DNA of 64,000 bases from Cyclina sinensis. Taxonomy: Eukaryota; Mollusca; Bivalvia; Venerida; Veneridae. Every line of letters starts with the position of its first letter. The stretch's first letter is position 1. The notes beneath the pieces are model-generated. The model ran no database searches and was not told the DNA's origin. It was given only the letters and a program-made list of their open reading frames with translations. Both the position numbers and the translations under genes were made by a program. Location: positions 60,204,927 through 60,268,926 of the forward strand of contig JAAONU010000001.1 of NCBI GenBank assembly GCA_012932295.1. The letters are read 5' to 3'. Shown in pieces: positions 54,674 to 64,000 of the stretch.

Positions 54674-57600
54674 CTGAAAGACAGAAGAAAAAGCAAATAA
54701 GAATTTATTTTGACGCAACAAACTATCGTTATTCGATGTTTTCCAATATGTATATATTTTTCACCGTATTTATAAGTAAACATAGAATAAGAAAAATAAA
54801 ATTTGTTTTGCATGTCGTATAGTTTCTGTACGATAAGAATTGACAAGACTGAGAATGATAACAGATGAAATGAAATAACTTAAAGATGAAATAAAGATCG
54901 ACAAAAAATAAAAACCTGACAGACTTCATTTGAATATCATTTGCTCATTGATTTATATTGATTTAGCTCTCTTTTCTTGATAGTTAATGGATTCAGCCAT
55001 ATTTTCAGCATCAGTATAATAGATTTGTAGGGCCCATGTGTCGTTACTCTCTTGCCAGTATAGATGTTGGTTCTCTTCATTGAAGCTTTGCTGATAGATT
55101 GAAACAGCCTTGGATACTAGGTTTTGAACTAACGCTACAGGCAATAGTTGCAGAAATCTTAATGAATGATACAATTTGTACATACAAGGTATACCAACTG
55201 TGGTCCTAAAATAGATGCAAATCCACCAACTGTGCTCATCGTTCCAAAACCAAGACTCCTGAAAGGACATAATTATGTTGTTTCTTTTGTTGTTGATGTT
55301 TTAAATAGCAGGCACCCTAAAGGTATCGATTTTAAAATTACCAAAGGTTTTGACTGTTATTATAGCTCCTTTTCATTTTTCTAAAATATTTCAAGACGTC
55401 ATTATAATGTACTAAACTGTTTTTCAATGCATATGCTTTGAAAAGAGCATGTGATTTTCATTCCAAATGTTCACTTTCTCTATTCATAGACGGTCTATAG
55501 ATGACATATAAGCACGGTGGTATTACACATGATAATTCACGTGACATGTAAAGAATAATGTTAATGTAGATTTAAGTCTGTGCATCGTCTGTCGATAAAG
55601 TTCGATTGCCAAATGTTTAAAAGAAAAACATTTAGAATTATTGACCATGGTGTTACCAATATAGTAACCACCTTTCAATAAAAAATATTGTTGTAGTCCT
55701 GTCTATCCTTAAAACATGTTAGGACTGTGCCTATTCTACAGTCTTTACTTTTCTTCTCTCTTACGCCATTATTTTAATTTCCATGATCTTTGTTTAAAAT
55801 TCAGTTTTGCATGAGGCGTCGTGAACAACCAGTTAGTGAAATATTTTGTGTTTTTCTGAAGATTTGTACAGGTGTGGTTGTATTTAGCTGTTTGAAATAA
55901 GAAGTATATTTGTATCACATACGTAATTGCTGTTATTTTTGTATATTTTATCTATGTCAATTGCAACTTGATGTCTGTTAATTTTTACCTCATTTGTTTG
56001 CATTTTCCCTAAAATATTCTTACTATGTACATTTAGATATTCAAAACTTTCGAAACCATTTTGACATCTTTTTTCAAAGGTGATAATTGTGAAAAAGACA
56101 AACTTAGGAGAATTATAGTTTAAAGAAGAAGATTGTGATTTGTAAGATCAAGAATAATTTTACCGACCGAGCAAAACAGTCTTTAAATAAAACTTTCAAA
56201 GAAAGAAATTGTTTTCTAATACTTTGCTGCAAGTTTTGAGGTTATAAAGATAGAATCTGCTGTGTTATATAGTAAGCAAACTACTGAAAATATGAAAAAG
56301 AAATATGACAGACACCTTATTACAGTTGGGTACAATTCCACTGTCATTGTTTGTACAGAGGACCATGCTGCAGCTATTCCTGTATTCGCAGTTATAGTCA
56401 AAACATTTGTAACTATGTCTTTATGAGGTGCGTCTGAAATAGTTGCATGTTTTCATGATTTATCATAATACCATAAGCACAGTATTGAATTTAACTCAGA
56501 ATGAAAGAGTATAACCTTTTCGCGAGTAAGTGCAGCATAATATCTGCCTAAGTGTTATTGGTTTACATTGAATATATATATAAAAGTCATTTTAGTTTCT
56601 TTTATCATTTTGTTTTCAAAATCATTGTAGTAAGTTTTAACAATAAAAAGAGACGTAAGGTAGAAACAAACTTAACGTATAGATGATTACATATGTTCCG
56701 CCGTAATAACAAATGCAAATTAATGTTTAACAACATTTAAGTAATAAAATATAAGGTACATATAACCTTTGAAAGTACCTAGAGTTTGTAATATGCCAGC
56801 GGTACAGCCTGCTACAGCAACGATGGTGAAACAAATGATCGTCGTGTATCTCCGACCAATTCTGAAGGAAAATAAAATCGGTAGTAGGAAATGAAAATAT
56901 ATGTGTTGCAAAGAGATATGATCACACTGTATTCCGATTTTATTATCCGAGCACATACTGACTTTTATTAAATAATTTTGCTGTTATTATAAAGTTCTAA
57001 GAAGTAAAAATGTTATATACATATGTATTATAATATTATATTCATCCGTAATAAATTGATAGTGTAAATATCTAGCTGTGATATTTACTAAGAAGGTGCC
57101 TAATTAGAAAATATTCCCTGAGCTAAGATGTTATAGAAACATGGAATCAAAACCTACGTGATATTCAGTCTATCTCAAAATTATTTATTTGAGAAAAATC
57201 TAACTGTTCATTCTAGAAATAGTTTACAAATAATCGAAACAACACTTTTATCAAACAAATTACCAAAGTTAGTTTTAAGTATCTCTTTCTGGCTAGAATT
57301 AACCTGTTTTGTGGACTATAGTACTGAGCTAAATTTTTGACAAGCAGTTTGAATATAACGAGGAAATATGTAATTTTGTAATCTTATCAGAATAACTTAT
57401 GTTCATATGAAACGTTACAATTACGTGGATTGTGAACTGTACACATATACGAGAGGTGATTCACGAATTTTGAAACACCCTATAGCTTTGTTTCTCGCGA
57501 ACACCTGCAGCACAATTGTCATGATTTTAACGGAATCTTATCTTTTCAATAGCAAACTACACATATATGTTACACATACTTGTGATTTCGACATGGGTAG

Positions 57601-60600
57601 ACGTAAAATTGACTCAAGTTTAGAGGGTGTTATAGAATACCTGTTGAAGAAAGGAAATTCCTATAGAAGCATAAAGAAGGAGCTAAAGGGGCAGGGGCAT
57701 GATGTATCTTTGTCCACAATACATAGAGTAAAACATTCCATTGGCAAATCTCGAAATCCTAATACTAAAAAGCCGAAACCAGGTGAGTTTCGAAGGCGAC
57801 CTACAAAGTCAACTAATGCCGTCGTTCGTAAAGTCGCCATTTTTATTCAAAGGGTAAATCCTCCAACCCAGAGAGAGATGGCACAACGTTTAGGTGTATC
57901 TGAAGCTACTATTAACCGAATTATTAAAGTGTACTGCAATGTAAACTTTGCAAGAAATGCAAAGTTCATAAGCTCAATGCAAATCAAATTGAGAAAAGAC
58001 GTCAACGTTCATGGCGTCTGTATTTACGTTTAAATAACAACCAGTGGAAAACTTTTGTCACCACCGACGAGGCAATGTTTTATCTCGGTGGCAGTTATGG
58101 TCGTTGTCGGGTTTGTTATTACCGTAAAGGAGTATATGATGTTTAAAAACTTAAGTTTGTAAAACGTGATTCATTTGCTCCAGAATTCATGGCCTGGGCA
58201 GGCGTAAGCTTCCATGGTAAAACGGATATCCGTATTATTGATAAAGGTATAAAAGTTAATTCACACTTCTATATCAATAAAGTTCTGAAGGTTTTTGTCA
58301 GAAAAGATCTTCCCAGAATGTTTCCTGTAGACCAAATTAAAGACACGGTCTTCCACCAAGATCCAGTTATACCTCAAAACACACACTGGCATACTTGCGT
58401 CAACAAAAATTCAACTTTGTGACGCCAGAAGAATGGATGCCTAAAAGTCCTAATGCAGTACCAATGATTTTTGCTATCTCGGGTATCTTAAAACGACGTT
58501 TACAAAAACGTAAAATATACACTTTGGCAGGTCTTAAACGAGCATTAAAGGATGAATGGAAAAAAATAGAACCAACAGTTATAAATAAAACCTTGCAGTC
58601 ATGGCCAAAGCGATGTAGACTCATTTACAACATGCATGGATCACATATTGAGCATTTGTTACAGTAAAATGCATTATCAGCTTAAAATTATACGCTGTTA
58701 GGAAGTGTTTCAAAATTCGTGAATCACCTCTCGTAGTAGCACCAATCGTGCAAGTACATAGAGCTTATGTTGAATCAAAAGCTAAAATAATTGATTCTTA
58801 CCTATTCTGTAGCCATATAGCGATGCTTTTTGAAGGTATACTAAACAAGCTAAACAGAAACGTATTCAGAAAGATGTTTCCAGACAGCTTTTGTATCCCA
58901 AAAAATAAACCAAGTCCAACAACACCAAGTGCAAACCTGTAAGGTCATTTATTTAAAATTCAAAAATGATACATTTACCAAGAAATAAATAAATCGAATT
59001 AGCTCAATGCATACGACAGTTTACAATGAATGATAAATAGAGAATACTTAATTAGCGGTAATATAATACTGGATTTATTGCACGAAGTATTTGAAAACGA
59101 TAAAAACGAGGCTCTCGCGAGTTCAATCGTTTTCTAATAACGAATGACCACGAATATAATATTCTGTTTATGTCATAGAAGTTTTGAAAGTGAATGGTGA
59201 CAGAAAAGCACAGAATTTGTTTGTTTTGTCCGTATATAAGCATATTGTTCATGGCGTTGACGTCAAAGTTTTATTACACTAGTGTAATATCAAAAATATA
59301 ATACTGCTTTATTACTCACTCACGACGTCGTCTACGATGTGTAGTTTGTAATTGTAATATTTTTTTATCAATACATGTATTTTGTAAATAGAGGATATTA
59401 AATGATGTGGTCATGTAAAACGGGATTTATTGCACGAGCAATTTGAAAACGATAAAAATGAGGCTCTGTCAAGTTTTCTTTAACGTTTTCTAATAACGAG
59501 TGATTTTATTCCGTATTACATGACCACGAATATATAGAGTATAATTGTTTGTTTCAGTGAAATATCGATTCTTATTTCACAAGTGAAAACCAAAAAAAAA
59601 AAAAAACCAGATATTTTCACGAGTGGCTCAGCCACGAGTGAAAATGTCAGTTTTTTGGTCTTCACTCATTCTTGTGGTTCCTGCTGATATTTAATATCCC
59701 GCTGCACAAAAGAAATAAGTGTAGCAGGTAATGTGCCGTTTGATTTTAAAAATCTGATATATAATTGATTTATTGTATTTAAGTCTGTACAACGGCCCCT
59801 TACATTGCATAGTCAGTTATAGTGATAGTCATTAATTCTGCTTCTAATGTTTCATTTGAACGGCTTGCTCTACTAACAAAACTAAAGTTCGAGACATAAA
59901 GACTTATTTAAACTGATAGAGCGACATGGGTTTTGGACTGGTATATCGAATATGTAACAGTCAAGTTTGATGGACTTGCTTCGCTAACGAATAAACGTTT
60001 AAAGCCAGTTTAACCCCTATTTGATATAAAAAATAACTCACCAATTTATCATTGACAAAAGAGTTATTTTCACCAAAGCCGTAGTTTTTAATAGATGGAT
60101 GAATGTATACTTCGTACTAGTTATGTGTGTTGTAGATTCCTGGGTTTGTAAAACGTTCTCTCGGATGTCGAATTCATGTTTGTTGTATTTTACTACAGAG
60201 TTGATAATTTCCATTGCCTTTTTTGGTTTGTCATGACCAATATACCACCGAAAACTCTCCGGTATGATGCTGAAATTGTAATAATTGAAAGAGATGTGTG
60301 GCCTAAAAAATAATAATACAGGACTGTTTTAAATGGTAAAACTATTCTTAAAAAACATAGTCGATCAGATTTGTTTTAAATAGGAACGGAGTAACACTTG
60401 TTGAATTTAAGTCACGATTTTGAATTGAATAATACCTATTACATTTAAGTCATGAGTACTAAATGATAACAAAATGTCATCTTTGAATACTATTTTAGAT
60501 GAAAATATTAACACGTAATGAAAAACTAAGATTTTTATTTTTCGACGGCTTATGGTATACATTCAGAATATCCATTAAAGTAGTTTTAGAGGATGTTTAT

Positions 60601-63600
60601 CGCGACTTCTGTGCAAACTAAACTTCATGACGTAAGCAATCTGCATTAAAATGATTAAATCACGAATTTCAGAGTTTAAGATTCTAACACAGGAAATAAG
60701 TTTTGCATATTGCTTACCACCACGCAAGAAGACATGGTATGGCAGAAACAGCAGTCATCAACTGAAGGTACTGCCAGTCATGTAGCAGCCATGCAACAAA
60801 GGCAAAAAAGCATTGCTGTATTTGCATTGATGGGAAGCCAACTACCTGTAACAAAATGAGTTTCACGATTTTCAGGCAATTAAATATTTAATATCACCTT
60901 TAATTCTTAGGAGTAACGCATACACATAAATTTGTATTTTCATCGATTCTTAAAGTATTTCTTTTAAATATCAAGTCGGCATGAGATAAATAATGTCTTC
61001 ATGTTGCCAAAGAGTTTAAATCCAAATTTGAATGTCGGCCTGGGTAATTAACATTTCAATATTTAATCTAGAAAATGATTTTAATGATATTTATTGTTCA
61101 TTTAGACAAAGCAACATTGTTAAGTGATGTCACGCTACATACCCATACTCGCCATTGTGCTGTCGTAAACTCGCAAAGCAAGTTGTACTGAATAGTGAAA
61201 TAAAAACTTGTTGCAACGCCAGTAAAGAAAGTTGAAATGGCAAACATTTCCCAGGAGACAGAGAAGAAGCCAACCACGTGCATGATAAGCAGCAGTAAGA
61301 TTGATGCAAAAAAACGGACGTTTTCGGCCAAATAAATCGGCAAGTTGGCCAGCAGCCAAGCTTCCTGCTAGTTGTCCTGCTAAATACACTGAGTTGATTG
61401 TACTTGGAATGAAAGTCCTGTCACAAACAAGATCGAACTGAAGTTTAGAAGATTTGCATAATTACTAATGACTTGAAGATGACACCTGTGGAAATGGTGT
61501 TATTCACTTTAGACTTTAGAAATAGAAAATGTCCTAGCGGATGAATATCACTTTGCTATTGAATGTCTAGTTTTTGGAGAACTAAGGAAACAACATTTCA
61601 GAAAATATTTTTTGGCAGCACCTAAGTTATTTTAATTTTTTGCAATTATTTACAAGCGAAAACAATGAAGATGTTCAAAATCTTTCAACATATGTATTTA
61701 AAGCTTTTGAAAAAAGGAAAACATCATTTAACACATAAAATATATTTTTTCAGCATCATAAACTTATATCGTATGTAATTACAAAGTATTTGGATATCTA
61801 TACTGTCTCTCCCATAATTGCTGAAGTTGTTTAAATTGATTATGTATAATTATCCCTCTTTACTGAAAGAAATTATAAAGTTGTATTTTCAACATTTGCC
61901 ATCTTGCCATGTATGTTATATTGGTCACATGTTTTTATTGAAGAAATGCTGATTGATCTTCTTTGACTTTGTACCTTGTGTAAATGCTGAAGAATCTCAG
62001 TCGAATGATAGATAGATGTTGTTTCTATCAGATATCTTTTAAAAGAAATTCATAATTGGACTAAATGACAGAAATGCCCCTTACCTCGCTCACAAGAGTA
62101 TTTAGACCATCTTTATACGTAAATGATGTACACACCGTGTTATTTTTTGTCTTACATGACTTTTCATCTTCGATACCTGAAGATATAAATATTTTCTATT
62201 TTACAAACGCCAAAGTGTCTACACATTAGAGGCATAATTTATAAATAACGGTGAGAGTGCTTCAGGATTTATTGTTTTTGGCAATTTGCAGTTGAATTTA
62301 AAACTATTCTTCATATCATCATCTGAATTCCTGCATATAGTTGGCAGTAGTAAGGGGGATTTTTGCCGTAGACATTAAACATTACAGCCTAGAATAACAC
62401 AGAGGAGATTATGTGATATCCGTAACCCTACAATTAAAGTATTTAAAATCCTACAAGTAAGTGGAACATCGTAATACGTTTATTGGGGTTCATCCTCTCT
62501 AGACTTTTATAACCATACACATCTTCATTGGTTGTACTATTACCACTGGGGTCCTGGGGCGTGTGCATGAAGATAACTATTCCTAGAGTCGTAAGGTTTG
62601 ACAATAAGTTAACAGTCGTGATTATTTAGGACTCCGGTTATGTGTCTTGTAGGGATGGGAACTGAATATTCGAAAATCGACCGAATATTCAAATCTGAAA
62701 ATCAAATTCGAATATTCGTGAATAAGTATATATTTTTTTTTCGAATTAAGAATCGTTGATTTGATCAATCTAAGCATGCTTTTTATGCAAAACAAAACCA
62801 AAAGTGCTGTTGTGTTTGTTGATAGCGTGTCAAAAATATCGAATTAACAAGAAGATTGCAATAAATGATTGCTAGGAGCAATCGTTACATATTAACAGTT
62901 TGCAACAGGCATAAAATGTAAGATGCATTTCTTTATCTTCTTGTTTTCATTTTATCTGGCGTCTGTTTTACAAATTGTTCCAGGATTAGCATCATGTTTT
63001 ACAGTACAGTGATGTTTTGCCTATAACTCTACTGATATTAGTCTTTCGTTGTCCAATCATTCAGAACTCAAATATTTTTACTAAGAAAGGTTGACACGTT
63101 ATTTATGCTAATAAAATTGTCAATGTGTACTAAGTTAGGTGTTTTCCCGAAAAAAAAAAAAGCCCATGCCAGTTTAACCAACATTCCTTATTTATTACGA
63201 TAATTCACGTTTAAAAGAAAGAAATGTATTGTGTATATGTCAGTTACTTAAAAAGTATTTTAAGCTTCCATTAAACAAGTCATTTCTTGATGATACACAG
63301 CAGTTTTCCCGACCTCGTTTAGCTGAACGAAACGAGTACCAATATTCGGATTGCAAAATTTGGATAACTAACTGGACTTCCGAAAATTGAATATTCGAAT
63401 ATGTTCGATATGGCAAACATTGATTTCAGTATTGATTTCAGTATTCATTCCCAACCCTAATGCTCTAGTTCTTGCTTTGTTACCATACAAGGAAATACCC
63501 AAAACTATTCCATATAAAAGACATAAGTCTTTGAGTACAACTTGTGACATTTCAAATACTTAAGTCTCTCTCTCTGTGTTACCATTGCACCACCAGTTAG

Positions 63601-63769
63601 GTGTCACGGTGCTTATCAGTAAATTTGAGCTGCTGAAGACGATGATAGTCTTCATCAGGTGAACTATGACTGTCATGCGCACTTGATACTTTCCACATCC
63701 TCCGAGTTGTTCAATAATGTCGTCATGTTTTCCGCTATGACTGTCATTATTCTCTGTGTTGGCTACCAT
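54503..63769 (-). CDS. SLC22-like organic cation/anion transporter, ten exons
   Basis: A major-facilitator transporter predicted to carry organic ions across the plasma membrane. Ten coding exons: 63769-63583, 62176-62085, 61437-61143, 60845-60718, 60269-60042, 58936-58802, 56861-56767, 56433-56316, 55258-55195, 54673-54503. All introns are GT-AG and all splice phases agree across junctions, giving 503 residues if one extra base in exon 3 is discounted. Family landmarks in order: SEFDLVCDR, GQLADLFGRK, a CEF/R motif, IPESFRW, a second IGRR, ELYPTVIR, and LLLPETKDG near the C-terminus. The extracellular loop after helix 1 is short with four Cys. Substrate cannot be predicted. Introns hold a Tc1/mariner element (intron 6), hairpin repeats (intron 5) and a MITE (intron 1). 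As sequenced, exon 3's extra T causes a stop in exon 4. Confidence 0.88.
55195..55258 (-). CDS. SLC22-like exon 9
   Basis: Starts after CTTTCAG and ends before GTATAC. Encodes SLGFGTMSTVGGFASILGPQ, the helix 11 region of the family. Phase 2 in, 0 out. Confidence 0.85.
56316..56433 (-). CDS. SLC22-like exon 8
   Basis: After ATTTCAG. Encodes NTGIAAAWSSVQTMTVELYP and TVIR, the conserved helix 10 end ELYPT.IR. Donor GTGTCT. Phase 1 in, 2 out. Confidence 0.87.
56767..56861 (-). CDS. SLC22-like exon 7
   Basis: After CCTTCAG. Encodes IGRRYTTIICFTIVAVAGCT, the second GRR motif and helix 9. Donor GTTATA is weak. Phase 2 in, 1 out. Confidence 0.84.
57450..58733 (+). mobile_element. Tc1/mariner element in SLC22 intron 6
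   Basis: 1284 bp with 29-bp perfect terminal inverted repeats (CGAGAGGTGATTCACGAATT...), flanked by TA on both sides (57448-57449 and 58734-58735). It lies antisense to the SLC22-like gene, 68 bp from the exon 6 donor. One transposase gene, broken. Confidence 0.93.
57593..58667 (+). pseudogene. Tc1/mariner transposase, broken
   Basis: Cut-and-paste transposase. From ATG 57593 the N-terminal helix-turn-helix pair is readable (GNSYRSIKKELKGQGHDVSL; REMAQRLGVSEATINRIIK). A frameshift near 57955 moves the frame; the catalytic core then reads FVTTDEAMFYLGGSYG (first Asp). TAA at 58143-58145 interrupts. FVKRDSFAPEFMAWAGVSFH follows, then VFHQD (second Asp). A further frame change near 58385 leads to TPEEWMPKSPNAVPMIFAIS, where the third catalytic Asp of the usual SPD motif appears as Asn and the later D of PMDF as Ile. 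The frame ends at TAA 58665-58667. Non-functional. It differs from the mariner at 8534 in TIR and protein type. Confidence 0.88.
58802..58936 (-). CDS. SLC22-like exon 6
   Basis: After TTACAG. Encodes FALGVVGLGLFFGIQKLSGN and FSIPSKSIAIWLQNR, helices 7-8 of the family. Donor GTAAGA. Phase 2 in and out. Confidence 0.87.
59040..59560. repeat. Two direct copies of a hairpin repeat in intron 5
   Basis: GGATTTATTGCACGAAGTATTTGAAAACGATAAAAACGAGGCTCT... (about 59070) recurs at about 59426 with few changes. Each contains GAAAACGAT...ATCGTTTTC-like inverted pairs and is followed by TAATAACGA and CATGACCACGAATATA. Non-coding. Confidence 0.75.
59565..59690. repeat. Palindromic repeat TTTCACGAGTGGCTCAGCCACGAGTGAAA
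   Basis: An outer TTCACAAGTGAAAACCAAAAA pairs with TTTTTTGGTCTTCACTCATTC. The inner TTTTCACGAGTGGCTC is followed by its complement, AGCCACGAGTGAAAA (about 59615-59644). The A run at 59590-59604 lies between. Non-coding. Confidence 0.7.
60042..60269 (-). CDS. SLC22-like exon 5
   Basis: After ATTTCAG. Encodes IIPESFRWYIGHDKPKKAME, matching the family's IPESPRW cytoplasmic signature, and the central intracellular loop to LLSMINW. Donor GTGAGT. Phase 2 in and out. Confidence 0.9.
60718..60845 (-). CDS. SLC22-like exon 4
   Basis: After GTTACAG. Encodes CFFAFVAWLLHDWQYLQLMT and a hydrophobic helix, helices 5-6. Donor GTAAGC. Phase 0 in, 2 out. Read in the frame forced by exon 3's extra base, it meets a TGA. 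Confidence 0.88.
61143..61437 (-). CDS. SLC22-like exon 3, with one extra base
   Basis: After AACTTCAG. Encodes FDLVCDRTFIPS, VYLAGQLAGSLAAGQLADLF and GRK (the family's GxxxDxFGRR/K loop), then helices 3-4. The T7 run (minus strand; 61308-61314) has one base too many: three bases before it the GRKRP frame is right, and after it the helix 3 residues ASILLLLIMHVVGFF are in the next frame. With six Ts the exon is 294 bp and in phase. Donor GTATGT. Confidence 0.88.
62085..62176 (-). CDS. SLC22-like exon 2
   Basis: After TCTTCAG. Encodes the extracellular loop (KSCKTKNNTVCTSFTY) with two Cys and an N-glycosylation sequon, ending TLVSE just before FDLVCD of exon 3. Donor GTAAGG. Phase 1 in, 0 out. 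Confidence 0.88.
62651..63458. mobile_element. hAT-like non-autonomous element (MITE) in intron 1
   Basis: The left end AGGGATGGGAACTGAATATT and the right end (complement AGGGTTGGGAATGAATA) are inverted and resemble hAT termini. Further in, CGAATATTC and GAATATTCGAATA palindromes lie on both sides. No transposase. An 8-bp target duplication could not be confirmed. Confidence 0.5.
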
Positions 63770-63774
63770 GCTTT
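63583..63774 (-). CDS. SLC22-like exon with the start codon
   Basis: ATG at 63769 in a good context (AAAGCATGG). Encodes a hydrophilic start, then DDIIEQLGGCGKYQ (family: FDDVLEHVGEFGRYQ) and helix 1. Donor GTAACA. An acceptor-like TTGTTTTTAG just upstream (63775-63784) suggests the 5' untranslated region begins in an exon beyond the window. Confidence 0.87.
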
Positions 63775-63784
63775 CTAAAAACAA

Positions 63785-64000
63785 ATAGTAATAAATATTT
63801 TGCAACATCTGAATGTTTTAATGTAAATCATACACATTCGACTCGGAAGTGTGGAGTGTGATGTTTGCTTTGAAGACCTTGGAATTCATGTCTCTTGTGT
63901 TGTTAGATAATTACTGAGCGAAAATATTTCTGCAGACAATGTAGATGAAAATATAAGAATAAAGTACAGAAACATAATATATGTTGATTAAAGTATGTAC
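63785..64000. other. End of window, presumed intron upstream of the SLC22-like start exon
   Basis: No other coding or regulatory feature recognised. Confidence 0.35.

Overview
The window looks like nuclear DNA of a metazoan, most likely a bivalve mollusc. This is inferred from AT-rich sequence with interrupted, GT-AG-spliced genes, from tRNA-derived SINEs, from degraded mariner/Tc1 and LINE copies, and from several degenerate tandem repeat families of a kind I associate with clam, mussel and oyster genomes. Species cannot be named. Most of the 64 kb is mobile or repetitive DNA. Only two host genes look substantial.

Layout. 1-8533 is mostly gene-free AT-rich DNA with a short coding-like remnant (6607-6819) and a long hairpin (7866-8041). 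8534-21292 is a degraded mariner transposon (TA target duplication, 29-bp inverted termini) into which a young 10.9-kb Ty3/Gypsy-type LTR retrotransposon (10100-20983, minus strand, 981-bp LTRs about 0.7% diverged) has inserted. 24279-26675 holds tRNA-derived elements and an apparent foldback element with tandem-repeat arms. 28631-30045 is a diverged direct duplication. 32145-34550 is an uninterrupted 801-codon gene for a predicted type II membrane protein that joins a GT31-like galactosyltransferase region to a ParB-like HRLS motif and a nucleotidyltransferase-like domain. 35931-43790 holds a degenerate tandem array, two non-LTR retrotransposon remnants and a Tc1-like remnant. 47939-48640 is a broken carboxylesterase. 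48641-53940 is dispersed repeats and microsatellites. 54503-63769 is a ten-exon SLC22-type transporter gene on the minus strand. Its introns carry a 1284-bp Tc1/mariner element, hairpin repeats and a hAT-like MITE.

Main points of interest. (1) The LTR retrotransposon has gag, pro and pol in three successive -1 frames. Both frame changes fall on the same canonical slippery heptamer, A AAA AAC, two codons before the upstream stop. That is a betaretrovirus/deltaretrovirus-like layout, unusual for Ty3/Gypsy. A third -1 change inside RNase H coincides with another slippery heptamer, A AAT TTT, and is either a one-base deletion or a further slip site. (2) The GT31-like/ParB-like/nucleotidyltransferase-like protein is an unfamiliar domain combination. 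(3) A 199-bp element has about 60-bp inverted repeats around a tRNA-Asp-like core, and a relative in the same window carries a different tRNA-like head. (4) The SLC22 gene has consistent splice phases across all ten exons, but one extra base in a homopolymer of exon 3 breaks its frame. That could be real or a consensus error.
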